64,000 bases of DNA from Nodosilinea nodulosa PCC 7104 (GTDB lineage Bacteria > Cyanobacteriota > Cyanobacteriia > Phormidesmidales > Phormidesmidaceae). How positions within the stretch are numbered: position 1 is the first letter of the stretch; every line of letters begins with the position of its first letter. A program made the position numbers and the translations under genes. The notes under the pieces are model-generated. The model did no database searches and was not told the DNA's origin. It worked only from the letters and a program-made list of their open reading frames with translations. The stretch covers positions 5,379,018 through 5,443,017 of the forward strand of contig NZ_JH976537.1 of the NCBI RefSeq assembly GCF_000309385.1, read 5' to 3'. Positions 9,412-17,960 of the stretch are shown here, one piece after another.

Positions 9412-9966
9412 ATGGTAATACACCGCTCACTGATTACCGCTGGTCTCGCCACCGCCCTGGTGGGCAGCCTGGGGCTAGCCGCCTTTAGCCAAACCAACCA
9501 AACTCCCCCCGCCCAGCCCGGTCAAACTGAAATGGGCCAGCAGCCTGGGGGGCAGGGCCGGGGCCACGGTGAGGGGCTGGCCGCCGCCGCTGCCCAGCTG
9601 GGGGTCAGTGAAGCCGCCCTCAAAGATGCCCTGGGTCTACCTGCCGAACCCCCGCAACGCCCCGATCTGGCTGCCGCCGCCACCCAGCTGGGGATTAGCG
9701 AAACCGACCTGCGGAATGCCCTGCGCAGCGGTGAACGAGGCGATCGCGGTCAGCGCCTGACCAATGCTTCCACCCAGCTGGGGATTAGCGAAGCCGACCT
9801 GAGATCGGCCCTGGGCCTGCCTGCCGAACCCCCGCCCCGCCCCGATCTGGCTGCCGCCGCGACGAAGCTGGGGGTGAGCGAAGCCGACCTCCGGGAGGCC
9901 CTGCGCAGCAACATGGGCCGGGGCCACGGCGGCCCCGACTGTCAACCGCCCGCCCCCGAGGGCTAA
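9412..9966 (+). CDS. Secreted repeat protein (LGxSEAxLxxAL repeats)
   Basis: 184 residues with a signal peptide (cleavage near AAFSQT). The mature part is low in complexity: four copies of a unit with core LGxSEADLRxALG, two of them followed by LPAEPPxRPDLAAAAT, so there is a larger repeat of about 60 residues present twice. Gly/His-rich stretches (GRGHGEG, GRGHGG) flank the repeats and might bind metal. No enzyme fold is recognised. Divergent position next to a two-component operon suggests a stress-induced periplasmic protein, loosely comparable in context to CpxP/Spy-type partners; that comparison is inference only. Confidence 0.75.
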   Translation: MVIHRSLITAGLATALVGSLGLAAFSQTNQTPPAQPGQTEMGQQPGGQGRGHGEGLAAAAAQLGVSEAALKDALGLPAEPPQRPDLAAAATQLGISETDLRNALRSGERGDRGQRLTNASTQLGISEADLRSALGLPAEPPPRPDLAAAATKLGVSEADLREALRSNMGRGHGGPDCQPPAPEG

Positions 9967-9993
9967 GGATTCTCAAACCCGGCCCCTAACTTC

Positions 9994-10043
9994 AGCGCCC
10001 TGGGAACGCAGTCGAAGGCGACTCGTTCCCAGGGCGCTTTGTT
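9994..10043 (+). terminator. Strong rho-independent-type terminator
   Basis: A perfect 15 bp inverted repeat (AGCGCCCTGGGAACG at 9994-10008 with its complement at 10024-10038) has an inner 5 bp stem (AGTCG/CGACT) closing on AAGG, then TTTGTT. It ends the 9412 gene and lies between it and the convergent cysA. Confidence 0.85.
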
Positions 10044-10059
10044 GGATCGGCCCGGAGCG

Positions 10060-11091
10060 TTAGGCCACCGCCGATGCGTAGCTCGGCGCTGGGGCAAAGC
10101 TGTGGATGAGCTTGGCCCGCAGGTAGACCTGTTGCCCCGCCTCCAGACCCAGCTCGCGGTACTGCTCGCGGTTGATGTGGGCGGTAATCGGGTGGCCGTT
10201 TTCGAGGGTTAGCTCAACCCGGATGGTCCAGCCCAGGTGAATGATGTGGGCTACCGTGGCGGCAGCGCTGGCCCCTCGCGGGTCGAGAAAAAGCTCGACG
10301 TCGTGGGGCCGCAAAAAGACCTCCCCGTGGGCGGGAGCGTCGTGGTGGAGCGCCTTCCAGGTGTTGTCGGGGGAGAGCACGTTGACGGCGCCAATAAAGC
10401 TCATCACAAAGGGCGTGGCCGGGTTTTCGTAGACCTCAGCGGGGGAGCCTACCTGCTCGACCCGCCCGTGGCTCATCACCACAATTTCGTCGGCAATTTC
10501 CATCGCCTCCTCCTGGTCGTGGGTGACAAAGACGGTGGTGACCCGCACATCGTTGTGCAGGTGGCGCAGCCAGTCGCGCAGGTCTTTGCGCACCTTGGCG
10601 TCCAATGCTCCAAAGGGCTCGTCGAGCAGCAGCACCTGGGGTTCGATCGCCAGCGCCCGAGCCAGGGCCACCCGCTGCCGCTGCCCGCCGGAGAGCTGGG
10701 CCGGGTAGCGATCGCCCAGCCCCCCCAGCTGCACCAGCTCCAGCAGCGTATCGACCCGATTTTTGATCCGCGCCTGGGGCCACTTTTGCAGCTCCAGGGC
10801 AAAGGCGATGTTTCTGCGCACGGTGAGGTGCTTAAACAGCGCGTAGTGCTGAAACACAAAGCCCACCTGGCGGTCTTGCACGGTTTTGGCGGTGGCGTCG
10901 CGGGCCGAGATATAAATTCTGCCGGTGTCGGGCTGCTCTAGACCGGCAATCACCCGCAGCAGGGTCGACTTGCCCGAGCCCGATGGCCCCAGCAGCGCCA
11001 CCAGCGATCCGGTCTTGACCTCCAGATCGATCGGCTCTAGGGCCTGAAATTCGCCAAATCGCTTTGAAACGTTTTCGACTTTGATTCCCAC
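10060..11091 (-). CDS. cysA: Sulfate/thiosulfate ABC transporter ATPase CysA
   Basis: 343 residues from the GTG at 11091 ([13 protein letters not shown]), which matches the family N-terminus; the longer frame to 11199 adds an unrelated leader. Walker [10 protein letters not shown], signature [15 protein letters not shown], Walker [13 protein letters not shown] and the His switch [16 protein letters not shown] are all intact. A C-terminal TOBE-like domain follows. It energises sulfate import through CysT/CysW with SbpA. It is divergent from sbpA, with an AT-rich control region of about 260 bp between them. Confidence 0.95.
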   Translation of the reverse strand: MGIKVENVSKRFGEFQALEPIDLEVKTGSLVALLGPSGSGKSTLLRVIAGLEQPDTGRIYISARDATAKTVQDRQVGFVFQHYALFKHLTVRRNIAFALELQKWPQARIKNRVDTLLELVQLGGLGDRYPAQLSGGQRQRVALARALAIEPQVLLLDEPFGALDAKVRKDLRDWLRHLHNDVRVTTVFVTHDQEEAMEIADEIVVMSHGRVEQVGSPAEVYENPATPFVMSFIGAVNVLSPDNTWKALHHDAPAHGEVFLRPHDVELFLDPRGASAAATVAHIIHLGWTIRVELTLENGHPITAHINREQYRELGLEAGQQVYLRAKLIHSFAPAPSYASAVA

Positions 11092-11349
11092 GGGATTTTC
11101 CCAAACTCTACAGTGCTTCGCAGCTCCACAGCCCATGCGACCAGCGCTCAGACCGCGATCGCCCATAAATCTAACCCACTCACAATTAAAACACAACAAA
11201 ATCTAAAATAAACTTCAATCAAACTTAAATCAAATTGTGATTGAATTAAAAATGAATTTGAATACAAATTTAGAATTGCGTGATACAGTCCGTAGACGTA
11301 ACCATCGAAATCCCTATCGGGATGCCGGAGTTTTTTTGGAGAAGCCCCT
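11092..11349. promoter_or_regulatory. Divergent control region of cysA and sbpA
   Basis: 258 bp between the two start codons. The part at about 11180-11280 is strikingly AT-rich (runs of A and T with TTGAATACAAATT-like words) against a GC-rich genome, as expected for divergent promoters and a LysR-type (CysB/CysR) operator. Just before sbpA a small hairpin (ATCCC TATC GGGAT, 11310-11323) and a T7 run at 11331-11337 could act in the leader. No exact operator is assigned. Confidence 0.6.
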
Positions 11350-12468
11350 ATGACATCACCTCAGCCGTCGCCCCATCGACCCAAGTTCCAGCCCTTTGGC
11401 TATGCCCTGGCCCGACGCGGGTCTCGATCGCTCTCGCGGCGGGCAATATTGTTCATGGTCGGGCTGGGGCTGGCGGGTACCCTGGCCGCCTGCGGCAGTA
11501 CCACACCGACCCCAGAGGCGGGCGCGGGCGATACCGCCCCGGTCGAACTCACCCTGGTTTCCTACGCCGTCACCCAGGCCGCCTACGAGCAAATCATTCC
11601 GCAGTTCACCAAGCAGTGGAAGGAGCAAACCGGCCAGGATGTCACCTTTGACCAGAGCTACGGCGGCTCGGGCTCCCAAACTCGGGCCGTGCTCGACGGC
11701 CTAGAGGCCGATGTCGTGGCCCTGGCCCTGGCCCTGGACACTAAAAAGCTGGAAGAGGGCGGCCTGATTGAACCCGGCTGGGAAAAAGAAGCCCCCAACG
11801 ATGCGATCGTCCACAAGTCGGTGGCGGCGCTGGTGATGCGCGAGGGCAATCCCAAAAACATTCAGGGTTGGGAGGACCTGGCCCGCGACGATGTGCAAGT
11901 GGTCACCGCCAACCCCAAAACCTCCGGCGGTGCCCGCTGGAACTTTCTGGCCCTGTGGGGCGCAAATACCCAGAACGGCAAAGATGACGCCATCGCCCTA
12001 GACTTTGCCACCAAGGTGTTTAGCCACGTGCCCGTGCTGCCCAAGGACGCCCGCGAAGCCACCGACGTGTTTTACCAGCGGGGCCAGGGCGACGTGCTGA
12101 TCAACTACGAAAACGAGGTGCTGCTGGCGGCCCAAAAGGGCGAAAAACAGCCCTTCATCGTTCCCGACGTGAATATCTCCATCGACAACCCCATTGCGGT
12201 AGTCGATGCCAACGTCGACAAGCACGGCACCCGCAAGGTGGCCGAAGCGTTCGTCCAGTTTTTGTTTACCCCCGAGGCCCAGCGGGAGTTTGCCAAGGTG
12301 GGTTTCCGCCCCGTAGACCCCGGCGTGGCTGAGGAGTTTGCCAGCCAGTACCCCAAGGTCAACAAGCTCTTTACGGTGGCTGACCTGGGCGGCTGGGATG
12401 CCGTGCAGACGAAGTTCTTCGCCGATGGGGCCATCTTTGACCAGATTCAATCCAAAGTCGGCAAGTAG
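11350..12468 (+). CDS. sbpA: Sulfate-binding lipoprotein SbpA
   Basis: 372 residues. An N-terminal Arg-rich region and hydrophobic segment end in the lipobox LAAC (residues about 46-49), so the protein is a lipid-anchored periplasmic binding protein. The family core follows: LTLVSYAVTQAAYEQIIPQF, YGGSGSQTRAVLDGLEADVV, NPKTSGGARWNFLALWG and RGQGDVLINYENEVLLA, which contact the sulfate oxyanion in Sbp/CysP. First gene of the sbpA-cysT-cysW unit. Confidence 0.95.
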   Translation: MTSPQPSPHRPKFQPFGYALARRGSRSLSRRAILFMVGLGLAGTLAACGSTTPTPEAGAGDTAPVELTLVSYAVTQAAYEQIIPQFTKQWKEQTGQDVTFDQSYGGSGSQTRAVLDGLEADVVALALALDTKKLEEGGLIEPGWEKEAPNDAIVHKSVAALVMREGNPKNIQGWEDLARDDVQVVTANPKTSGGARWNFLALWGANTQNGKDDAIALDFATKVFSHVPVLPKDAREATDVFYQRGQGDVLINYENEVLLAAQKGEKQPFIVPDVNISIDNPIAVVDANVDKHGTRKVAEAFVQFLFTPEAQREFAKVGFRPVDPGVAEEFASQYPKVNKLFTVADLGGWDAVQTKFFADGAIFDQIQSKVGK

Positions 12469-12498
12469 GGCCGAATTCCGTTTGGTCACACCCAATTT

Positions 12499-12527
12499 GT
12501 AGGGGCATGTATGTGCAATGCCCCTAC
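12499..12527. repeat. Hairpin between sbpA and cysT
   Basis: Perfect 10 bp inverted repeat GTAGGGGCAT / ATGCCCCTAC with a 9-base loop and no T-run after it. It may lower read-through from sbpA to cysT. A related half (CAATGCATTGCCCCTAC) occurs beside the insertion sequence at 27731-27747, so it belongs to a dispersed repeat. Confidence 0.6.
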
Positions 12528-12638
12528 GCCACCCCTCACAAGATGTTTGAAAAGTCCTATTTTTCGTAGCAAAAGTGGAGATCCCCCTGAATCCCCCTAC
12601 CCTGCGGGAAGCCGCAAGCGTCTATGAAAAGGGAGCCT

Positions 12639-12702
12639 TTTACCCCCCTTTTTAAGGGGGGCAGGGGGGATCAGCAGGTGGCTGAGGCTACAGCAGATCA
12701 CG
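12639..12702. repeat. Dispersed CCCCCCTTTTTAAGGGGGG repeat (intact copy)
   Basis: Palindromic core CCCCCCTTTTTAAGGGGGG followed by a GGCAGGGGGGATCAGC-type tail and a GCTACAGCAGATC end. A second copy near 50.6/52.1 kb is split by an insertion sequence, so this copy gives the uninterrupted target sequence. Confidence 0.75.
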
Positions 12703-12767
12703 TTTCAAACGCCCTCTTAAGCCCCGGCAATCCACACAAATGCCCACCGATGCGCTGGCCCAGACCT

Positions 12768-13613
12768 ATGACCTCGACCCAACCCAACCCTCTTCGGAAC
12801 GTTTGGTACCAAATTAGCCAAGCCTCCTGGCCCTGGCGGATTACCTGGCTGTACCTGGCGCTGTTTTTGTTTCTGCCGATCGCGGCCCTCGTGCTCAAAG
12901 CCATTACCCTCAACCCCCAGGAGATCTGGCGCATTGCCACCGACCCGGTGGCGCTTTCCACCTATAACGTCACCTTTGTCACCGCTCTGGCGGCGGGCAC
13001 CATCAACGGCTTTGCCGGATTAATTATTGCCTGGGTGCTGGTGCGCTACGAGTTTCCGGGCAAGCGCCTGCTCGATGCCGCCATCGACCTGCCCTTCGCC
13101 CTGCCGACGGCGGTGGCGGGGCTGACCCTTTCGACCATCTACAGCACCAGCGGCTGGGTTGGCGGGTTTTTAGAACCCTTTGGCCTGCGGGTGTCGTTTA
13201 CCCGGCTGGGGGTGCTGGTGGCGATGATCTTTATTTCGCTGCCCTTTGTGGTGCGTGCGGTGCAGCCGGTGCTGCAAGCCCTGGAGGTGGAAATGGAAGA
13301 GGCGGCCTGGTCGATGGGGGCGAACCGATGGCAGACCTTCTGCCGGGTGATTTTGCCGCCGCTGATGCCCGCTGTGCTGACCGGGGTGGCGATGGGGTTT
13401 TCGCGGGCGGTGGGGGAATACGGCTCGGTGGTGCTGATTGCGGGCAATATTCCCTTTCAAGATCTGATTGCCCCGGTGCTGATCATTCAGCGGCTCGAGC
13501 AGTTTGACTACGCCGGGGCAACGGTAATCGGTACGGTGCTGCTGCTGATTTCTCTGGCGGTGCTGCTGGTCATTAACCTCATTCAGGCGCGCGGGAGGCG
13601 CATGTATGGCTAA
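12768..13613 (+). CDS. cysT: Sulfate ABC transporter permease CysT (CysU)
   Basis: 281 residues from the ATG at 12768; the open frame extends upstream to 12624 through the dispersed repeat and is not credible there. Six membrane helices with the EAA loop EEAAWSMGANRWQTFCRVILPP for docking to CysA. The start YLALFLFLPIAALVLKA and DLPFALPTAVAGLTL segment are typical of CysT. It overlaps cysW by eight bases (its final ATGTATGGCTAA contains the ATG of cysW), showing coupled translation. Confidence 0.94.
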   Translation: MTSTQPNPLRNVWYQISQASWPWRITWLYLALFLFLPIAALVLKAITLNPQEIWRIATDPVALSTYNVTFVTALAAGTINGFAGLIIAWVLVRYEFPGKRLLDAAIDLPFALPTAVAGLTLSTIYSTSGWVGGFLEPFGLRVSFTRLGVLVAMIFISLPFVVRAVQPVLQALEVEMEEAAWSMGANRWQTFCRVILPPLMPAVLTGVAMGFSRAVGEYGSVVLIAGNIPFQDLIAPVLIIQRLEQFDYAGATVIGTVLLLISLAVLLVINLIQARGRRMYG

Positions 13614-14466
13614 TTCTGCTTTGGATCAATCGGCGGCGGCCCGGCCTTCGTCGGCCCCCCTGGGGGGAAAGTGGCTCTTAATTGCCTTTGTGGTGGGCTA
13701 TCTGGCGCTGATTTTGCTGGTGCCAGCGCTGAATGTATTTGTCCAGGCGATGCAGGGGGGCCTGCCGGGCCTGGTGGCGACCTTTAGCGATCGCGCTTTT
13801 TTGCATGCGGTCGAGCTGACGCTGATCGCCACGGTGATTACGGTGCCGCTGAATACGGTGTTTGGCCTGTGTGCAGCGATCGCGGTGGCGAACAAAACCT
13901 TCCCCGGCCGGTCGCTGCTGATCAGCATCATCGATCTGCCCTTCTCGATCTCCCCCGTGGTGGCGGGCCTGATGCTGGTGCTGCTGTTTGGCAAACAGGG
14001 CTGGTTTGGGCCACTGCTGGAGGCCTCGGGGGTTCAGATTATTTTCGCTCTGCCCGGCATTGTGATGGCCACCATCTTTGTCACCATGCCCTTTATCGCC
14101 CGCGAGGTGCTGCCCGCCCTCGAAGAAAACGGCACCGAGCAAGAGGAAGCCGCCGCCACCCTGGGGGCCACCCCCTGGCAAACCTTCTGGCGCGTCACCC
14201 TGCCCTCCATTCGCTGGAGCCTGCTCTACGGGCTAATTCTCTGCAATGCCCGCGCCATGGGCGAGTTTGGGGCGGTAGCGGTGGTCTCGGGCAATATTTC
14301 CGGCAAAACCCAGACGCTGCCCCTGTTTATCGAAGAAGCCCACGTGCAGTACAACACCCAGGGAGCCTACACCGCCGCGCTGCTGCTGGCCTGCCTGGCC
14401 GTAGTCACCCTGGTGCTCAAGGTTTGCCTAGAGCGCAGCGCCGGTCTGCGCCCCGACCATCACTGA
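13606..14466 (+). CDS. cysW: Sulfate ABC transporter permease CysW
   Basis: 286 residues, second permease subunit of the sulfate importer. Six helices, EAA loop EEAAATLGATPWQTFWRVTLP and the CysW-type C-terminal stretch MGEFGAVAVVSGNISGKTQTLPLFIE. It begins inside the last codons of cysT. Together with CysA and SbpA it makes a complete transporter. Confidence 0.94.
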   Translation: MANSALDQSAAARPSSAPLGGKWLLIAFVVGYLALILLVPALNVFVQAMQGGLPGLVATFSDRAFLHAVELTLIATVITVPLNTVFGLCAAIAVANKTFPGRSLLISIIDLPFSISPVVAGLMLVLLFGKQGWFGPLLEASGVQIIFALPGIVMATIFVTMPFIAREVLPALEENGTEQEEAAATLGATPWQTFWRVTLPSIRWSLLYGLILCNARAMGEFGAVAVVSGNISGKTQTLPLFIEEAHVQYNTQGAYTAALLLACLAVVTLVLKVCLERSAGLRPDHH

Positions 14467-14481
14467 TTAACCCTACAAACC

Positions 14482-14739
14482 ATGCTGCTAAAACTCTACT
14501 GTTTGACATCGTTACTAACGCTGCTGCTCCTCATCACCCCATTCCTAAAAGAGCAAGCTCAACCCAGGGAAGGCGGCCCGGCGGGCGGGTTTTTGATGCT
14601 GGTCGTGCTGCTCAGCCCGATTACGTTGCCCAGTCTGCTGTGGCACCGGGCCAGTTCAGCTCGCCATCGGCTGGATCGGGAGAATCTTCTGCTCCGGCGG
14701 GTGGCCCGCAAAGCCCAGACCCTGTTGGCTGGGCCTTAG
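14482..14739 (+). CDS. Small membrane protein of unknown function
   Basis: 85 residues with two hydrophobic stretches (LTSLLTLLLLITPFL and FLMLVVLLSPITLPSLLW) and a basic C-terminal tail. It starts 15 bp after cysW on the same strand, so it would be co-transcribed with the sulfate transporter. No family recognised; a role in sulfate uptake is only suggested by position. Confidence 0.5.
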   Translation: MLLKLYCLTSLLTLLLLITPFLKEQAQPREGGPAGGFLMLVVLLSPITLPSLLWHRASSARHRLDRENLLLRRVARKAQTLLAGP

Positions 14740-14821
14740 TCGCCCATCGGTTTCAGTAGTAAGCCTAACCCCGCACGTTCCCTCGAAATCTAAACACCAT
14801 CTTGAGTAGGTAACCTCGACA

Positions 14822-15133
14822 ATGGCATCCATATCTCCCAACTATGGGCTTGAGGCGCTGCGGCTAAAAGCGCCCGACAGCTTAATTCAAACCCAGGTGC
14901 AGATCCGCATTCCCAAAGCACGGCACTCCGACCCGGTGATGTCTAACCTGATCAACCGCTACGGACTCAAGATCAACATTCTGGGTGGCCTGCTGGGGTC
15001 CAACGGCCAGGAAGACGGCTGGTTTGACCTGGCCATTGAGGGTCGGGCCGGCACCGTATATGAAGCCCTGCTCGACTTGATAGAGATAGAGGCCGACCTC
15101 TGGTTCGACACCGATGCCGACGATGGCTACTAG
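14822..15133 (+). CDS. NIL-domain protein
   Basis: 103 residues consisting essentially of one NIL domain: PVMSNLINRYGLKINILGG is the diagnostic core with the Asn-Ile-Leu triplet, followed by a variable loop and a strand (WFDLAIEGRAGTVYEAL). NIL domains occur at the C-terminus of methionine importer ATPase MetN, where they bind substrate; free-standing copies are common in cyanobacteria. Location just after the sulfate transporter suggests a sulfur-related ligand sensor, by inference. Confidence 0.8.
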   Translation: MASISPNYGLEALRLKAPDSLIQTQVQIRIPKARHSDPVMSNLINRYGLKINILGGLLGSNGQEDGWFDLAIEGRAGTVYEALLDLIEIEADLWFDTDADDGY

Positions 15134-15596
15134 GGCATCTATCTATAGCCTCCGTCAGGTTAGTTAACCTCAGTTCGGGATAACGCCGTCCCCTCCTTTG
15201 GAGGGGTGCTCGGAGGGCGGGGTGGGTCAAAACGGCTATAGCAATTACTCGACTGAATACGGTGAAATTCCACCGCTAGCCCCGGGAAACCCACCCCTGC
15301 CCCTCCCAGGAGGGGATAGCAAACCTGTTTTTGCAGAGAATTTCTTTAGCCCGAACTCAGGTTAGTTAGGACACCGAGAGACGTTGAGAACGTTCAAACG
15401 TTCGAACGCTGCCTCTGAGAAATGTCCTAACCTACCCGTCGGCTGTTCCAGTTCGCCCCGTAAACCGCCCAGCGATAGCGGCCCTGCGCAATTTCAGGCC
15501 CAATCTAGGGCGCTGCCATGGAGAATAACGCGGAGATGCGTTGAGCAAGCGTAGGTTTCGCGCGACAATGGCGGGGTAGCGACCCTGTAGCGCAGT
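15134..15596. repeat. Intergenic region with two palindromic elements
   Basis: 463 bp without a gene. Element one (about 15161-15365) has imperfect terminal inverted repeats around CCTCAGTTCGGG / CCCGAACTCAGG and internal inverted CCCCTCC/GGAGGGG blocks, like a small non-autonomous transposable element. Element two (15367-15429) is a hairpin bounded by TAGGACA / TGTCCTA with AACGTTCAAACGTTCG inside, a member of a family seen also near 29.0, 30.1, 50.2 and 62.0 kb. Confidence 0.6.
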
Positions 15597-16397
15597 ATGG
15601 CAAGGCAAATGGGCCAGAGTTTACCGCTAAAAACGGTGGAGACTTTGACCACGACAAGTTTTTTGTTCGCAGGCCTTGGGGATGAAACCCTGCTCCAAGA
15701 TCTTGACCACCTGGCCCTGGTGACCGAAAAGCTTTACTCGAATCGGCCTGTCTATACGGCTTTTCGCCCCCAGGACTGGCTAGATTACCTGTACGTGGTG
15801 GTCGAGGGCGGTCCGGTGATCATGCGCAGCACCCCCCTCGATCGGGTGATTGCCATGACCTATCCCGGCGGCTGTTTTGGCATGCGCAACCTGCCGGTGG
15901 GGTTTGGCTCGGTGGCGCGATCTTTCCCCAGCCTGGTGGAGGCCTATAAAACCACCGACGTGATCAAGGTGCCGGTGCAAACGGTGCAGGCCCTGTATGA
16001 CCAAAGCGAGACCTTTCGCCAGCGCTACATGCTGCTGTTTGAGCTGCGGGAAAAGTTTCAGTACCACCTGCTCAATTGCAGCACCTACCCGCCTCAGGCA
16101 GTGGCGGCCCTGCTGCGGGCGCTGATCTATCAGGAGCGCAGCCTGGGCGGTTTAGCGGTTCAGCCCCAGGCCCAAAGCTACTGCTTTGACCTGCCCATTG
16201 ACCTGATTGCCCGCGCCTGTCAGCTCAACCACCGCACCGTGGAGCAGGTGCTGAAGGGGCTGACCAAGGCGGGCTACATTCAGACCAACAAAGCCTCGGA
16301 GTCGGCCAGCGACCAGGTGGAGGTGGTCGACCCGGAGGGGTTAAAAGAGGTGTACGGCGCCACGCGCGATAAGGTATCGTGGTGGCCCCTAAAGTAG
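15597..16397 (+). CDS. Crp/Fnr-family transcription regulator
   Basis: 266 residues. The N-terminal half is a cyclic-nucleotide-binding-like beta barrel (DWLDYLYVVVEGGPVIMRSTPLDRVIAM), without a clear PRRTA-type phosphate cassette, so cAMP binding is doubtful. The C-terminal part has a winged helix (DLIARACQLNHRTVEQVLKGLTKAGYIQT, about 200-230). It starts at ATG 15597, in tandem after the sulfate genes and before an acetyltransferase. Target genes are unknown; the adjacent sulfur genes are candidates. Confidence 0.8.
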   Translation: MARQMGQSLPLKTVETLTTTSFLFAGLGDETLLQDLDHLALVTEKLYSNRPVYTAFRPQDWLDYLYVVVEGGPVIMRSTPLDRVIAMTYPGGCFGMRNLPVGFGSVARSFPSLVEAYKTTDVIKVPVQTVQALYDQSETFRQRYMLLFELREKFQYHLLNCSTYPPQAVAALLRALIYQERSLGGLAVQPQAQSYCFDLPIDLIARACQLNHRTVEQVLKGLTKAGYIQTNKASESASDQVEVVDPEGLKEVYGATRDKVSWWPLK

Positions 16398-16435
16398 ATG
16401 TCTAGCGCTGGCCTGGGACCGGGCCGAGTCTGCCC

Positions 16436-16873
16436 ATGGTGATCCGAGAGGGTGAGATAGCCGACAGCGCTGCGATCGCGGCTCTGCTGACCGACCTTGG
16501 CTACCCCGCTACCGCCGACTTCGTTGCCTCTAGCCTGCCGCGCCAGCTGGCCCACCCCGATGCCGCGCTGCTCGTCGCGGTGGAAAATAGCGCTGCTCTG
16601 GGCTTTATTTCGCTAAATTTTATTCCTCAGCTGGCGCTGGCGGGCGATTTCTGCCGAATTAGCTACTTTTGCGTTACCCCCGAGGCGCGGGGCCAGGGGG
16701 TGGGGGCCGCCCTCGAAGCCGCCGCCTGTGCCATGGCCCAGGCGCGGGGGTGCGATCGCATCGAAGTGCACTGCCACAGCCGCCGAGAGTTGGCCCACCG
16801 ATTTTATGCCCGCCAGGGCTACACCGAGTCGCCTAAATATTTGCAGAAGTCTGTTAAACCCGACCCTGCCTGA
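16436..16873 (+). CDS. GNAT-family N-acetyltransferase
   Basis: 145 residues, a single GNAT domain. The acetyl-CoA pyrophosphate loop is seen in VTPEARGQGVGAALEAAA, and the C-terminal strand in HRFYARQGYTESPKYLQKS. Similar stand-alone acetyltransferases act on amino acid or antibiotic-like amines; the substrate cannot be told. It ends six bases before the stop of the convergent YeiH-type gene. Confidence 0.85.
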   Translation: MVIREGEIADSAAIAALLTDLGYPATADFVASSLPRQLAHPDAALLVAVENSAALGFISLNFIPQLALAGDFCRISYFCVTPEARGQGVGAALEAAACAMAQARGCDRIEVHCHSRRELAHRFYARQGYTESPKYLQKSVKPDPA

Positions 16874-16879
16874 GAACCG

Positions 16880-17932
16880 CTACAGGTTGCCCAGGTGAAT
16901 CATCGCCAGGCTAACCAGCGCCAGAAACAGCCAGGACAGTCCGGCCAGGTAAATGGGCTTTAGGCCCAGGGTTGTCAGGTGGGCTAGGTTGGTTTCTAGC
17001 CCCATAGCCACCAGCGATATGCACAGCAAAAGCTGGTTGCCGCTCAGAACAGCTGCCTTAATGGGCGAGGCGATCAGCCCCAGGCTGTTGACCCCGATCA
17101 GCAGGCAAAAGCCCAGCACAAACCAGGGAATCGGGAAAGGGCGCACCGGCTGCCCAGATACTCTCGATCGCCGGGTTTGCCAGCCCAGGCCAACCATAAT
17201 GGGGACTACCAGCAGCACCCGCGACAGCTTGGTGATGGTGGCCAATTCACCACTGAGGGAGCCTTGCTGAAAGGCGGTGGCTACCACCTGGGCCACCTCG
17301 TGCACCGAGGCTCCGCACCAGATGCCAAAGGCCTGGGGGCTGAGCTGCAGCAGGGTGCCGATCAGGGGATAGACGAGCATGGCCAGGGTGCCAAAGCCGG
17401 TAATGGTGGCGATCGCGTAGGTCATATCCTCCTCAGAGCCTTCGATTACCGGGTTGGTGGCGACGATCGCCGACGCCCCGCAGATCGATGTACCCACCGC
17501 AATTAGCTGGGACAGGCGCGGGTTTACCCCCAGCCACCGCCCCAGCCAGCAGGTTAGATAAAAGGTGCTGAGGGTGCCGATGACCACTATGCCCAGTCCC
17601 TCGGGGCCGACAGCCATTACTTCGCTCAGGCTTAGCCGCAGGCCCAGCAAAATCACCGCCAGCCGCAGCACCCGCTTCATCGCAAACTGGATGCCGGGGC
17701 GATAGGCGCTGGGCACCGTGCCCCACTGCCGCCAGCCGATGCCCAGCAGGACGGCAATTAGCAGCGGATTGAGGGTATCCAGGCCAATCCACTGCCCTAA
17801 ACCTAGGGCTACCCCAGCCAGGATTGCCGCCAGCAGCAACCCCGGCAAGATCGAGATGCCCCAGGTTTTCCAGTCGCCAGCAACCGAGCCCAGGGGAGCA
17901 GGCCCCTGGTTGGGTTTAGAGGATAGTTTCAT
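16880..17932 (-). CDS. YeiH/UPF0324-type putative sulfate/anion exporter
   Basis: 350 residues, about ten hydrophobic helices. Family signatures include LLIAVLLGIGWRQWG, FAMKRVLRLAVILLGLRLSL, AVGTSICGASAIVATNPVI and WCGASVHEVAQVVATAF. YeiH proteins are annotated as putative sulfate exporters on genomic grounds, and some relatives respond to sulfite. It is the last gene of the minus-strand sulfur run, 28 bp after the TauE-type exporter, so the pair is likely co-transcribed. Confidence 0.88.
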   Translation of the reverse strand: MKLSSKPNQGPAPLGSVAGDWKTWGISILPGLLLAAILAGVALGLGQWIGLDTLNPLLIAVLLGIGWRQWGTVPSAYRPGIQFAMKRVLRLAVILLGLRLSLSEVMAVGPEGLGIVVIGTLSTFYLTCWLGRWLGVNPRLSQLIAVGTSICGASAIVATNPVIEGSEEDMTYAIATITGFGTLAMLVYPLIGTLLQLSPQAFGIWCGASVHEVAQVVATAFQQGSLSGELATITKLSRVLLVVPIMVGLGWQTRRSRVSGQPVRPFPIPWFVLGFCLLIGVNSLGLIASPIKAAVLSGNQLLLCISLVAMGLETNLAHLTTLGLKPIYLAGLSWLFLALVSLAMIHLGNL

Positions 17933-17960
17933 TGTTTGAATCCCTTTTATAGAGCAGCTT

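Noticed and set aside
12624..12767. N-terminal extension of CysT
   Set aside because: It crosses the CCCCCCTTTTTAAGGGGGG dispersed repeat; the family start is the ATG at 12768.
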